Assembly (NCBI RefSeq): GCF_010093535.1 | Contig: NW_022985210.1 | Location: 6,079 to 70,078, forward strand | DNA from: Lindgomyces ingoldianus | Taxonomy: Eukaryota > Ascomycota > Dothideomycetes > Pleosporales > Lindgomycetaceae | Length of the DNA: 64,000 nt | Reading direction: 5' to 3' | Shown: piece by piece, positions 12,667-24,835 of the stretch | How the letters are laid out: every line of letters begins with the position of its first letter | Numbering within the stretch: the first letter of the stretch is position 1 | Program-made: the position numbers and the translations under genes | Notes under the pieces: model-generated | What the model saw: the letters and a program-made list of their open reading frames with translations, nothing else | Told to the model about the DNA's origin: nothing | The model's database searches: none

Positions 12667-13507
12667 GTCTATGATTTGCACAAAGAAAGAGAACTCAAAG
12701 TGCGTGCGGTAGCGGGAGATTGATAAAGTAATGGCTTGCTCTCGTTGCGGTCAGAGGTTCAAATATATTGCATCTGTGATATTCGCAGGCTCGTGCTAGA
12801 AGGACCGCATCCTGCACAACAAAGGATATTTGGGATCGTTTCCACAGCCGCAGCGCCTGCTCAAGCCTTCCGAGTGTCATAAGTAGCTAAATCCGCGGAA
12901 GCGCATGGACTAAGGAGTAAAGGAAACTACTCTCGGGAGATACACACACCATGTACAGTGGCTCTCCAGGATGGACCAATCCGAATAGGCTTGTGCCAGA
13001 GAACCTCCGTCTAAACTAATCAAAGTTCGAGATAGATGAACGAGCCCCAAGGCTGAAATGTGCCAAGATTGTAATCGCCGGAATAAGAAAATGATTGATG
13101 CGAACGAGGTACCTTTCGTAATTGCAGCCGCCGGAAAAGGCATGTCCTTATGCACAAATGAGATGTTTGACGCCGCCTCGATAGAAGGCGGGTATTGATG
13201 CTTGGCGGAGGAGCCCATTCGTCCATGCTCACGTCCTTCATCTTCCCTGATAGCTAACGTTGGTGGTCCGTGACTGGTGGACACCCTCGAAAACGCATAT
13301 GAAAGGCTGCGCTTGTCTCGATCTAAACAGGCGGTGAGTATCATGTTGGTGGACTAAGTGGAGACTGTGCCGTCCAAGGTTGAGCAAGAAGCAGCTTCTC
13401 ATCTCCTTGCTTTCTCTACCTTCGTACAGGCCAAAACATCGCAACTCACAGGAATATCTTGAGGGCCTTCGCGAGTCGGCATCAGTCTAACTTACATCGT
13501 CGAAACC
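12667..13507. promoter_or_regulatory. Divergent intergenic region
   Basis: These 841 bp separate the HSP70-like start (minus) from the coiled-coil gene start (plus), so the promoters of both should lie here. Several open frames of 60-144 codons exist, but they overlap each other and show no recognisable domain. I see no gene. Confidence 0.5.
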
Positions 13508-14878
13508 ATGTCCTCAAGTCAAAGAACCAGAGAGTTCATAGAGAGTTCTTGGCGCCGAAATTCGAACTACGAGATCGGACAAGGAAGGTATAATAGGAGA
13601 GCAACAAACTCAAGAGCACTCGGGAGCCAGTACGCCGGTAGAATTTCAGATCCAGATCTCAGCAGGCATGATATTCTAGACGTTTCCATAACAATTCAAG
13701 AGGAGCTGGACGCTCACCTACCCTCTTTCCGAAAGGCGCTTGCAGAGGAAGTGCACTCTTCCTTAGAGAAGTATACTCTGACAGCTCATTCCGCAGTAGG
13801 AATCCTCCCCTAAGTCGTAAGAACGTTGCTAACCGCTATTGACTCAGCCTAGCACGGATATACTACCCCCAGAGGATGTGGCGAGATTAGCGTCTCAAGA
13901 CGCTCAGATTGCCAGACTCGAAAAAGATCTTGAAAAGTTGAAATCGGAAAATCTAGCTCTAGGGGAAGATCTCCAGAAAGCTACCAGCGAGAAGAATGCC
14001 ATTGCGGGGAGATTTCGTATAAGCGATAGTAAGGTTAGAAGGCTGCAAAGTGTGATTCTCGAGAACGGACTTGGACCGTCGGGCCTCGATGACGAAGACA
14101 TTCAGAGACGGTTTCAGAGGCTCCGATTTGACATCTTGCAACTAGTCAAAAAATATTGCGTAAATCGAAATGCTCACGTCAAGGATCCAAGGTATTCTCG
14201 CTTGAGTGACGAGGCGAAAGACTTCTGGGTGATGAAAATGATCGCCCGAGGTCTCCACAAGCACTGCTTCAACGAGAAGACGTATTTCGGATTTGATGCG
14301 GACACAGACGCTTACTTGAATCGATTCTATCGCAATTTGTATAGCCATAAATCGGGTATGTATAGAGAATTTAAGCTCTGTTGACTGTTTTGCTAACCAG
14401 ATCCGAAGTCTCTTTAGAAGACGTGGCGGAATGGCGCGTTCGCACTTGCCTTATTGGAAAGTCTTGGGATACCCAGGGCCTTCAACGGCAGGCTCGAATC
14501 GAAGGAATTATAACGGTCATCGCGAATAAGCTCACTCCGTTTATGCCAAGCGGGTGGCTTCCCAGTCTGGACAAAAACAATGCCTCCAAAGACGTGAAAG
14601 CTTCGCTCCTTCCAATCTGTGAAAGCGCACTCAATCTGGCTATCATGTTTAGCAGCAGCAAGACTGAGTATGAATGGGCTCAAGGGGGTGACTTGCTGCT
14701 TGATCCGAGCCACGTCCAAGTCATCGGCACTGCCGGCTACAAGTCTTTCGTCGACTCTCGAGAGGACTATGTCGTAGCTTTTGGTGGTGTTCTGAAGGGT
14801 AGCGGTTTACAGGGAAGATTAGATGACAACCCGGTACATTTGTCTGACACAGAAGTCATCTTAGGCCCTTTCCCTTAG
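13508..14878 (+). CDS. Coiled-coil protein of unknown function
   Basis: Exons are 13508-13795, 13848 to about 14359, and 14401-14878, giving about 425 residues. Intron 1 (52 nt) has GTAGGA, GCTAAC and CAG. The end of exon 2 is uncertain: the consensus donor GTATGT (after 14355) puts exon 3 out of frame, while GTATAG four bases on (after 14359) keeps SEVSLEDVAEW in frame but leaves a 41-nt intron. After a Ser/Arg-rich N-terminus there is a heptad-like coiled coil (IARLEKDLEKLKSENLALGE, about residues 118-150). It is followed by a helical region (RFQRLRFDILQLVKKYC, WVMKMIARGLHKHCF). I do not recognise a catalytic motif or family. The mostly open frames and in-phase first intron argue for a real gene. 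Confidence 0.6.
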
Positions 14879-14989
14879 TGTTAAGCAGGAAGATGGGGCT
14901 GACATCACGTAATGGGATACTACTTATCACCTTATCAGCAAGCTAGGCTCGTGGGTTTTTATCAAGTTTGTCTCCACTTGTTATTATTC

Positions 14990-15794
14990 TACACGATTCA
15001 AGTTACTCTAGGAGCCTTATTAATTGTTAGATTATTTTCTAGAATCTAAAATTAAACTCTAGATATTATACCTTGTAAAAAGCTAGTTACCGTCTAAATA
15101 TCGCCTATAAGCTTAGTAGAACGCTTACCACACTTCTACACTAGAATTCTTATATAATTAAATGTATTAACTTTAGTTTTTGTAAGGCCGGAGGTCCCAG
15201 AACGGGCTAGTATGGCCTCACATGACCGTGCTTCGTATATAAGCATGAATCCTGACAAGCGAGGCTTGGCAGCGATTCGTCTCTCTTACAATACACTCCT
15301 ATCTTTCTCCGAAACCTTGCTCTCAGTGCTATCCGTGCTATCTACTATCCCATCTTTACAGTCTGTTGCTTTCCATTCGTAATAAAAGGGAGCTAATTTA
15401 CTAGACAAAGCCTGTAAAGCAGTAAGACGCGTGGATAGATAATTCTGTAATAGAAAATAGTTTGTAATAGGCATTTTTAAGACAACATACTAGAGATAGA
15501 TAGATTAAAACCTTTAGAAAGAGATTTAAACGTCCTTGCAAAACTTCTAGCTAATTAGAGCCCTAGAAGCCCCCCTAAACGCTCCCTGCAGGCCTCCTGC
15601 TCGCTAGAGCCCTCCTCCTCCTCCAGAATCGCTATACAAACTTCCTAAAAGGGTAATACGATCTGTACTACGTACTGTACCTAGGGCATCATTAAACGTA
15701 CAGTGCGGCTCACGAACTCGGTACGTTCGTACTGAACATGTGACCGTTACGGTTGACTTTGTACGGACCGTAGTACGGCCCGTTGGAAGCCCTG
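14990..15794 (-). mobile_element. Truncated second hAT copy (5' part of element)
   Basis: Positions 15640-15794 match the right end of the complete hAT (10940-11089) almost base for base, including the GTACGG...CGTTGGAAGCCCTG terminus. The frame 15286-15474 (MPITNYFLLQNYLSTRLTALQA) is the diverged counterpart of the N-terminal frame there. Left of the inserted short LTR (15181-15290), about 14990-15180 is AT-rich and weakly similar to 10440-10560. The rest of the transposase and the other terminus are absent, and no 8-bp duplication can be assigned. Confidence 0.75.
15181..15290. mobile_element. Putative short solo LTR
   Basis: This 110-bp segment begins TGTAAGGCCGG and ends CTCTTACA (TG...CA with inverted TGTAAG/CTTACA ends). 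It contains a TATATAAG box and interrupts the hAT fragment. Its first 11 bases equal those of the 151-bp solo LTR at 27894-28044. No clean 5-bp target duplication is visible, so the call rests on the termini. Confidence 0.5.
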
Positions 15795-17376
15795 CGCATT
15801 GACTAGAAGTTGGACCTTCCAGGGTTGGGAGTTACAGGGCTATGGACTTCCTATGGGCTTACAGTCCAGGGCAGTAGCAATCGGAAGGAAGTCTGAAAGT
15901 ACTGATAGCCTCCCTATGACTAGGAAGCTTCTCATGCTACCCTTCCACCAATCCCACAGCCGAGAAAGACTAAATGTTGTCAGAGTATAGAAGTGCACCT
16001 GTATTAGAGTAAAGCTAGTGGCACACTTGTAGCAGACGGAAGATATTTTAGTTCTCGATTTCGAACTCAGCAGTGGCTTTCCCGATCGACCGAGTGCTGC
16101 AGCCGAAGTTCCAAGCTTTCTTGGGCACAACACTGACGTCCTTCTCGATGTTGACGCGGGTAACCACGTCCCATGAGTGCGTCACTGAGGGAGCTAGTTC
16201 TCAACTCAGTGGGGAGACGAGGCTGTGGCGAAGTGACTAGGTAGTCCAACTATGGTCAAGGTCAGTAGATATTTTGCAGTTTTATACTTTGCTCGCTTAC
16301 ACTTATACCATGTCGCGAGACGTCTTTGTGAAATTGAGGAGACCATTCTTGAGGGCGCACATGCGCTTGTGGTGGTCTTTGGCTCCTTATTCTTTAGTGA
16401 TGCACTTCTTTCAAACAAGTTGCCTGATCGATTGCATTTTCGTGGTGGCATATTTAAGCACCTGAAAGGGCAGGTGGATTCTGAATCCAAGTTGGTTTAG
16501 AGTTGGAAAGGTGAGGATGAACTTAACGTCGAAATTAGGGCAACGGCAAGCATATTACGCCTCTGTATTGGGTGGTGCCTCGTGAGGTGGGGCGTAGTAG
16601 CATCACTTTGGTCTAACCTTCTAAGGTCCTAAGTTGGAGCTACCGCGAAGTCACATGACCGATCAATTTACTTATCTACACCTGGAACCTCTGTTCCATC
16701 AGGATTCCAGTCCTAGAACTGCCCCTTAAAAGCACCACAGTCTCGTTCCGTCCTCCCATCTACCCCAGCGCTCCTTTCCTTTTATTTGGGAAGTGAACTA
16801 GGAAGCGAAGGAGGAGCTGTGTTCGGAATGGGTTTCGAATCCATGGGCGATCACCCGTGGATGAAGTAGCGCTAGGGAAGATCCAATCTATATGGTGAAT
16901 TTGTAGTCGAGGTGGCTGGATAGCACATAACGGCTTCTATTCCTCTCGTATCATAGCCCATTTCTCCTTTTCAAGCAGTCGCAGGGGTAGGTAGTGTTAG
17001 TAGCCTAGCAAATACGATGAGCTTAACGTATTGCTTAAGTCTTGATTCCTTTTGGTAGTTAACCCTCATTTCCGGACCTTGGATACAGTACGTACTAACA
17101 CTACTTACCCTTGCGACTAGAGTAGGCCGGAGCCTCAGCCACCTGAAGCACTTCCTATGGGAACCCACTCGCCCATGGGTAGTCACCAAATGCCAAGCAG
17201 CAGTCTGTGCGGTCGAGGAATCAGATACTGCATTTACGCAGCTGCTTTGGGGTGAAGGTAGTAAACTCAGCCAATAAAGCAGCTTATCATTGAACAACTC
17301 TACACCTAAACATGACTCTGACCAACCCCAATCCCAGACTCCCATATTATCCTCCATTTCCCCTTCTAACACCCGC
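15795..17376. other. Intergenic region, no supported gene
   Basis: This holds the 3' side of the PTR2 gene and unique GC-balanced sequence. Open frames at 15799-16500 on both strands overlap and have no recognisable domain or splice-consistent extension. A small unrecognised gene cannot be excluded. Confidence 0.4.
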
Positions 17377-19318
17377 CTAAGCCTTCTCATGATCATGGTG
17401 TATCCCAACTGTCCTGTCCCCATGAACACTCCCCCTTCTCAGTGTCGGATCGTCATCATAATCCTTATCGAGCGAATTCATCTGATCCTCCGTCGCATTC
17501 AAATGATGGAATAGAATCCAGATCAGACATCCCGCAACGAAAGAGCTGACCGCCAATCCGACAAACATCCACTGAATAGCTGGATCATATAGGACGGGAT
17601 TTAAGGCTTCTGAGATGGCAGAGCCAAAGGCGTTGGTAAGGAGAAACATGGATTGCACGAAGGACTTCATGCTTGGGGGGGCCTTGGTGTAGGCGTACTC
17701 GAGGCCAGTGACCGAGGCGAAGATTTCAGAGATGCCGATGAGCATGTAGGCGCCTGTTTGTGCAGCGATGTGAATGTCCTGCAGGCCATGTTATCAACTT
17801 GCTTCAAGTGCTATAAGGAAGAGAGCTTGTGGTATGGGCGAGACTTACGTTGCCTTGGAGAGTGCCACTTGCGTCCTTACTTGCGTCGCAAAGTGGGTGC
17901 TCATAACACGGCCCTCTCTTGTAGACATAATATTGGATTACAGCAGCATACGCCATGGCTAGAGAGCCAATCCAGAAACCCGTGACAATCCTGTTTATTG
18001 GCGGGTAGGGAATTTTAGCTTTCCGGAGCATGGGGTACACGAGGCGGTCCATTACAGGAAGGAAGACCAGGATGGAAATGGAGTCGAAATTCTGCATCAG
18101 GTCATTGGGAATTCCATGTCCGCGCATTTGCCCAGCTGAGGTAATTAGCTTGCATAACCTATCCTAGATCGACGGTCGGGTAGCCATACCTTGGGTGACA
18201 AAGTTGTTCGAAAAGTTGCCATATACGACCCAATAAATAGGGTAGAAACAAAATACCTGGCAAGCAACCAGAGCGCGCTTCACCTCCTCAACAAAATGGT
18301 CATCCCATCGCAAATTTGAGTTCTTCCCCAATGCAGCCTGGTAACTCGGCTTAGCAGCATCCATCTTTCGGTTCTTGACCATCATCCAGAGCACTCGGAA
18401 CGCATCTGTGATAACACTACCCTGTGGCGGCCTGACTACGTATACCTTCCTCCCGAGCACCAAGACAGTGGTTCCCACAAAGAAGACGCACAAACATAGC
18501 AGATACGCCGACCAGAACCCAACATCTCTCTCCATATATGGAGTAGGTAGAAGAGCAAGGGCGCCGACATTGATGCAGAAGTAGAAGATCATGTATATGC
18601 GCTGTATGGTGATGCTCGGATCGATGATAACCCGTTCGCCAGTCTTCTTGTCGTGTCCGATGACCATTTGACGGCGTTTGTATTGGTCGGCAATTAAGGG
18701 GGCGACATTGGATTTGATGCCTCCGGTTCCGAGGCCGATGACAATGACTGCAGTAACGAAGCCGCCTAGACCGGCGCCATGGGAAAGGGCGGAGGGGATA
18801 GATGTGGTGGTGAGGATTAATAGGCCGACGAGATATACCATGCAGAACACAAGAATAGTGTTGTATTTTCCCAAATACTGATCTGCAATGATGGCGCCGA
18901 GGATTGGAGTTACTGCGATAAAACATCAATGAGTCATCAAGAATCAGTACCGTAGGAATTGCTTGCCATAGCACCAGAACTGGAAGAAGGTAGTCAACCC
19001 GGTGGCGCCTTTATGCCCCATCCCTAGGGCTCCTCTTCCTTCACTTCCATCTAACGGTCTCTGAACATAGTTTTGGAAAATGCCACTCGCACCATAGTAC
19101 GTAAATCTTTCGCAGAGCTCTACAATGGCAACTAGGAAAGCAGCTTTCGGCAGAGGTTCTCCAACATGCCTGAGCGTTCTCTTTTCCTCTTCGGTGGGCC
19201 TCTCTCCGCCGAGCTGATCTTCGTCTTCTTGAGAGACGATTTCCTTGTCTGAAGGGGTGGGAGTGGAAATTCCTTCCTGGATTTTCTCGTCGAGAGGGGC
19301 ACCAGATATGTCGGTCAT
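17377..19318 (-). CDS. ptr2: Proton-coupled di/tripeptide transporter, PTR2 type (POT family)
   Basis: Exons 18967-19318, 18190-18912, 17849-18135 and 17377-17778 give a 587-residue protein, normal for fungal PTR2 (12-TM major facilitator fold, plasma membrane, peptide/H+ symport). Family signs are the ELCERFTYYGASG motif (about residue 67), the signature GLGTGGIKSNVAPLIADQ, the cytoplasmic insert before IQRIYMIFYFCINVGAL, and YPIYWVVYGNFSNNFVTQ. The acidic N-terminus and charged C-terminus (DDDPTLRRGS) are typical. Intron 1 uses a GC donor (TATG|GCAAGC); the others are GT-AG. I see no internal stop or frameshift, so the gene looks functional. The upstream 2.2 kb is gene-free. Confidence 0.9.
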
Positions 19319-21556
19319 TTTATTGGACTTGTCGGGGAGGTCGAGGACCTGGTGCAGCCTGCACGTGCAATTAGAAACCCGTCACGACACATTCGAACTG
19401 ACGGCAGAAGGGAGGGGCAAATTCACTGAGCTGCGTTTAATTCATGATCCCCGGACATTTTAGCCGTCGAAAACCACAGTATTCCGTGGAATCAAAGAGC
19501 GGAACAGACGTAAAACGAGGGCGTTTTCTGTCTCTCCCCCCAGCGGATCCTTCCCTTTATCTATGGTCCTCAATACGCAGTCCTACCCCTCCCATCCCCC
19601 AGGAGTGCACGCCCAGCTCAGCTTCCCTGCCATGGCCGATGTAACATATCTTGAAGCGTCCAAACAGGGAGCGCAAAAGGACAAGCGACAAGGAACTCCG
19701 GGGGTTGCCAAACCCAGCAAAGCAATCACAAGCCTTGACTGCAGCGTGCTTGGCGGCTTATTTTTTTCCGCCGACGTCACGGATCGACGGGGGGCTTGCA
19801 TGTGTGGATGTGCGACCCGATTGGCACGCTCGTCTAACTACCTGCTAGATCCGGGAGTAAAACGTGCTGATCACACGTTCGCTGTACGGAAACACTCTGT
19901 GGTAAATTTATCGTAGATGCCGAGTGCCGTCCGACTCACCCTCATTCACCACATAGACAGATGAAACTACTCCCGTTCTGCCTCTTCCGCATCATCAATC
20001 AGCAACGTTTGGCTGCTGCCCGCATCGAGAGTGCTCGTACATGTACAACCCCACATTACGCAGTTGAATCAAGGCCTTGCTGTTTGATGGAGAGCAACCA
20101 ACCACCTAGGGTGACGTATCGTGATCGAGAATCAGCCAGACGCCCGCAGCTCTGGACACATAGATAGGAGCATTGCCGAAGCTCCTGACGTTCTTCGAAA
20201 AGTCTTCACAATTTCCACTTCCAGATAGCAGACGGCAGGCTTGTGAGACAGCCCTACAGATACACCGAAGTAGAGGTTACAGTAGTAGTGCTCGCCCGCC
20301 CCCGAGACGATGAGCTCACTTCTCCGACCCACCTAATCCCTTTTCACGCCACCAGTAGTTCTCCTGGCATTACGGCCTGATGTTCGTTCCGCGCAAGTTC
20401 TGATCTGCGGAACCGACCGTCTACCGACCATACAACGTTCCAGTTAGTCTCTAGACATCACCGCTACACTGAATCGCGCAAACGCTTGCCACGTGCTGAC
20501 TCACACTCCCGTGTCTTCGGACGCTCCAAGCCTCATGAGAGATACACACTTTCTCCAAACGGGCAGCTGCAACCTTTGTGGCAGGTAATTGTGTGTGGTA
20601 CATTTACGACACAACCACCCCATCCAATAGTGCAAAGTCGAGTAAATCCGTCCAGACTCTGATCTGAATCTCGAAGCATCCAAATGCAATCCTAGCCAGC
20701 ACGCAAAAACCACTAACAGACGCCTCCACACGACGAATTCCCATTTCGAAAGCCTACCCAATCCCGCGCAGAAGAGTTGTAGCAGAGTCCTTAAGCCAAC
20801 ACCAGCGTACCTTGCCCTACCATTGAATCTTACAGATGCATCAAAATCCTATCATCCTACCGTTAAACCCAGACCACAAAATCAACTCCCCGAAGAGGTC
20901 GCCTTAAGAGAAACCCTGCCGATCCCATATCCACCTGCCAAAAAGAGTAATAAATATGCGAGGCTGACATACCTCTCTGGTTAAGGTTAAGTGATGTACA
21001 TGAACATTCCACCATCAGCAATGGGAGCGTGATCAGATGACCCGCACATGCACTCGAGTAAGTAAGCTACTATTTAGTTCAACTGCCTCGTTGGACCACA
21101 TTCATCCATTCACATATTGAATGTGGCGAGTTCTGACTTGAAAAGCCAGATTGACTGCAAATACGTCGCAATCTGCCATTCCATTTTATTATTACTATTT
21201 CTGGAACAAGGATGGTTGTCAGCACCCTATCTCATCCCGACCCAACAACCCTCACGAACGCTACCATGTCAACACAAACCCCGAAATCATGGTTTTGAAT
21301 GAACCTAATATTAGATGCATATATAGGCGCATAGAAATAGCATATAACTACCCAGAAGGCAACAAAAGAAAAGCTTTCATTGATAATAATTCGAAGAGCG
21401 CAGGATTTTGCATATCATAGCCTCGCCTGGCAAGGCTGGGTGTTTGGCAGCTGGGTAGCCAACCTATCCAGCCAACAATATAATAATACAATTTCCGTAA
21501 CCCAATCCCAAGAAAGAATAAAAGCCCACAGCTTTGTTTTGGCCATCGTCACAAAT
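19319..21556. promoter_or_regulatory. Intergenic region upstream of the peptide transporter
   Basis: These 2.2 kb lie between the PTR2 start and the zinc transporter stop codon (both minus). Short overlapping frames show no domain. The proximal part (19319-19700) should carry the PTR2 promoter. No tRNA or repeat was recognised. Confidence 0.45.
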
Positions 21557-21573
21557 TTACTTCCCAATGCCAC

Positions 21574-21608
<35 letters not shown>

Positions 21609-23561
21609 CTACTACACCCCTGAGCTGCTGGCGTACAGCACTGTCTCCCATCCCCACAATCGTCGCCACATTCCAACAAACACGCTTCCACCTGCTGCCC
21701 TTGCTGTTGATGCTGATACTGACTACCACTCCTCACGCTCCCATTTTTACTATTCCTGCCCGAACTTCGCCGACTCCCGGTCCCAGTGCCAGTGCCAGGC
21801 CCCACTTCCGCGTTTTCCTCATCGCAACTACTCTCATCCGAACTCCCGCCACGCGAATGATCGTGATTAGAATCGAGGCAAAACTCTGGTTGGATAGTCG
21901 AAGAATGGATACCATATTCATGCAGACATTTTCTAATGTCGCGGGCCAGGTCCATGTATCGTGCTGAGCCTTCGCCTTTGAAGTCGAAGTCGACTTCGAC
22001 ATGTAAACTTGCGATGAGCTTTGTGTCCGAGAGCTGCCATACGTGGAGGTGGTGGCAGGAGATGATGCCGTCGAGGTCTGTGATATCGTCTTTGATGTCG
22101 TCGATGGAGAGGCCTGCCGGAACGGCTTGCAGGAGGATGCGGGACGCGGCTTTGCAGAGAGGGATGGCTGAGAGGAGGATGATGATTGTGATGATGAGGG
22201 AAACAAGGGGATCGGAATAGAAGCGCCAGGAGAAGTCTGTCAGCCAGATGAAGAGCGCGGTGCCGATGACACCGATGTTACCTAGAGCGTCACCCATGAC
22301 GTGCAGGAAGACGCCACGCATATTCAGGTCTCCGTGGGAATGGCTGTGGCCGCCGCCTTTCTTTTCTTCCTTGGGTTGGCTGTGTTTGTGGTCGTTGTCA
22401 CATCCAGATATTTTCGGAGATGCGGTTTGATATTCCAAATTCTTGCACTTTGCCTTCTGCAACAACGGTGAGGATTCAGTGGTTTCGCCATTCTCCTCGA
22501 CCACTGCATTCTCGTTATCAGTCTCCGACTCCGAATTGTCTTGCTCTTCCGAATTGTCTTGCTCTTCCGAATTGTCTTGCTCTTCCGAATTGTCTTGCTC
22601 TATTCTTGAAGCCTCAATAATCCCATTCCTGAAAGATGATGGATGAACGTAGATCTCTTCCAAGCTCGAATATCCTCTTGATCGTGATCGATTATGCTTC
22701 CTCGCGATCCTCTTGCCAGATGCCGACTTGCGGGGTGTCCTGTCGCCAGCAGGCGACGAAACATTCCACGAGACATCCTTCGCTTTAGACTTGGTCTGCT
22801 CCTCCGGTCCATTTGAGATCCCGGACGGGAAGTTGCCGACACGGCTTTGAGGCAGCACATCCGCAACATTTCCATTCTCATCCGCAATGGTGTGATCGCC
22901 CGAATCGACACCATGAGCATGGCCCTCCTCCGCAGCCTTGATACCATCTCTATGTCCATGCGAATGGCCCCCGTGGCTGTGCCCGTGGCTGTGTCCGTGA
23001 TCGTGAAAGAGGAAGAGCCCCACGATATTGGACGCCAGGCCGAACCAACCGACGAAAAGGACCAGTTTTGGATGTGAGACCTCCTGCGGCTCGACGAATC
23101 GCTGGATGGCTTCGAGGAAGATGGAGAGGCAGAGGGCGACGAGGAATACGCCATTAATGAGGGCGCCTAGGGTTTCGGCTCGCTGCCACTATGCATTGTT
23201 AGGATGGGCTGGTTGAGAGGGGCTGGACAAGGTGTGACGTACTCCGTAGGTGTACATCTTTGAGTTGGTCTTCTGGTTGGCGACCTTGACAGCCCATAAG
23301 CCCACTAGTAGTGATATCACATCGTTCAACTGGCGGAGGAGTTAGTATCAACTTCGTGGGCTGCTATCAGGCGCTGACAAACCATGTGAAAGGAGTCGGC
23401 CACAAGGGCAAGAGAGTGGACGGCATAACCTGCAAATGTGCGTTAGAGATGCTCCAGAAAGTGCTGATAATGAAATACTTGCCAACTACAAGTTCCAGCA
23501 AGAAAAACGCCGAATCAATGGCTAGCAGGATAAGGATCTTGTTCGACTTGGAAAGGCCCAT
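21557..23561 (-). CDS. zrc1: Vacuolar zinc/cobalt transporter, ZRC1/COT1 type (cation diffusion facilitator)
   Basis: Exons 23483-23561, 23383-23429, 23243-23329 and 21557-23188 give 614 residues. The protein starts MGLSKSNKILILLAIDSAFF (TM1), then LALVADSFHMLNDV with metal-site residues in TM2. A His-rich loop follows (HDHGHSHGHSHGGHSHGH, about 133-150), then a long polar loop and a second His cluster GGGHSHSHGD before TM5 HVMGDALGN. The C-terminal domain has HHLHVWQLSDTKLIASLHVEV. CDF proteins of this type exchange Zn2+ for H+ into the vacuole. Oddities are four EQDNSE repeats (22532-22601 in DNA), a Cys-rich tail (ECGDDCGDGRQCC) and a run of ten Ala from a CAG tract. Intron 1 has a GC donor (GTTG|GCAAGT). 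No disruption was seen. Confidence 0.92.
21577..21606. repeat. (CAG)10 microsatellite in the zinc transporter C-terminus
   Basis: Ten CAG units on the plus strand are read as GCT on the coding strand and encode poly-Ala near the C-terminus. Repeat length is likely to vary between strains. Confidence 0.9.
22532..22601. repeat. 18-bp tandem repeat, about four copies, inside the zinc transporter gene
   Basis: The unit CGAATTGTCTTGCTCTTC is repeated in frame and encodes EQDNSE on the minus strand. It lies in the cytoplasmic loop between TM4 and TM5. The copies are identical, so expansion is recent or homogenised. Confidence 0.9.
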
Positions 23562-24835
23562 GGCGGAGGGATCGGAATGGGCGCCACAGAAGTTGTGGTA
23601 TTGAATGAATTCAGCAGCCCCCAGGCCGCGTCTTCAAGGAGCGACTTCAGAAACACTAGAGGTTGCAAGCCGTAATAATGGCAGAGGATGGCCGTAGAAG
23701 GGGGCTGGAGAGTGAAGAGTGCAAGTCGCGGTGTGGTTGACGGCGATAAAAGCCGAAAGTGGCGCGCATGGAATCCGCAAGCTCAATGTCGTCAAAGCGC
23801 CCCAAACTAGCGTAAAAACGGGTTAGTTAGTTAACGCGAGTGATAAACAACCATCCTCTGACACTGGAAGGAGAGAGCAGGCAGACTTGATATCGAACCT
23901 GCGATCGCGTGAGACAAATACCCATTCACGTGTTCGTGTGCAACCCCACAAATTCACCCTGAGCCGGAGGACAAGTCCCACAAGCAGAAACTCCGCTGCA
24001 GCCGAAGAAGCCGCATTTGCATTGCATATCGTTTTGCCTCTGTGTGCGCTCCCAAACGCTGGCCTGGTCTACGCTTGTGCACCTGCATCCTGTCCAATGG
24101 GATGTTGCCTGGAGAGGGACAGCTTTCATTCCTTCTTCTTCGCTTTATACCTTTTCATCATGAACCGCACTGCATTCGTTAACATGTTCCAAATTTGTAC
24201 ATTGCCTTCAGAAGGAGAGCTGAACAGAGCCTATTCTAAAATTTGTCTATTTAGCTAGCCCTTGGCGCAGATCTCCTCTCTAGCGGCCAATTCGATATGT
24301 GGATTGACATCTAACCAAGGCAACCACTATTTGTTCTCGACGCACCTAATGTCAAAGCGCCAAGGTCTTCGGCTTTGATGTTAGTGGTCAACGAAGTATG
24401 TGTATGCATATCGTCTCTTCGTACGACGTTACTCAAGCAAAGGGACCACCTCGTTACGCCCTCGTGCTCACCCCTATAATACGCGTCCAGGGCTTGGGTT
24501 TTGGATCCGATTGACTAGCATCCCGTTAATCCATTAGGATATTCATACCACAGCCAGTCCCATCATAACTCGAAAACCTGTGTTGCTTCACTCGTCTCAA
24601 AAGCAGGCAACCGCATCTGGACCTCCAGCTCATCGCATGCATTGATACGCCGAGATCTTTGACTCTGAATCCGGTTGACCCACCCCGCATCACGGTATCC
24701 TTGTGGCACGGTCTGCAACACATATTCGTGCAACCCAACAACACTCAAGGTGACGACTTCCCCGCTCAAGCCTGTCAGATCTGGCGTTCCATTCTCTTCA
24801 CAATCTTCCCCTCTCCATGCATTCCCTTCCCACCT
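23562..24835. promoter_or_regulatory. Intergenic region upstream of the zinc transporter
   Basis: This 1.27-kb stretch contains the zinc transporter promoter and the 3' side of the DUR3 pseudogene. A 123-codon plus-strand frame (23887-24258) has no domain I recognise, and neither do the overlapping small frames at 24526-24841. I see no supported gene. Confidence 0.4.

Noticed and set aside
16252..16500. 82-codon plus-strand frame (MVKVSRYFAVLYF...)
   Set aside because: No homology recognised, overlaps frames on both strands, and no intron or promoter signal supports it.
16805..16860. GGGTTTCGAATCC, resembling a tRNA B box
   Set aside because: No matching A box at the right distance and no acceptor-stem complement on either strand; the potential T-arm pairs poorly.
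21733..22206. Ser-rich 157-codon frame antisense-frame-shifted within the zinc transporter
   Set aside because: Shadow frame of the C-terminal exon of the CDF transporter on the same strand.
23887..24258. 123-codon plus-strand frame upstream of the zinc transporter
   Set aside because: Composition is that of non-coding DNA, no domain is visible, and it lies where the divergent promoter and old DUR3 3' end are expected.
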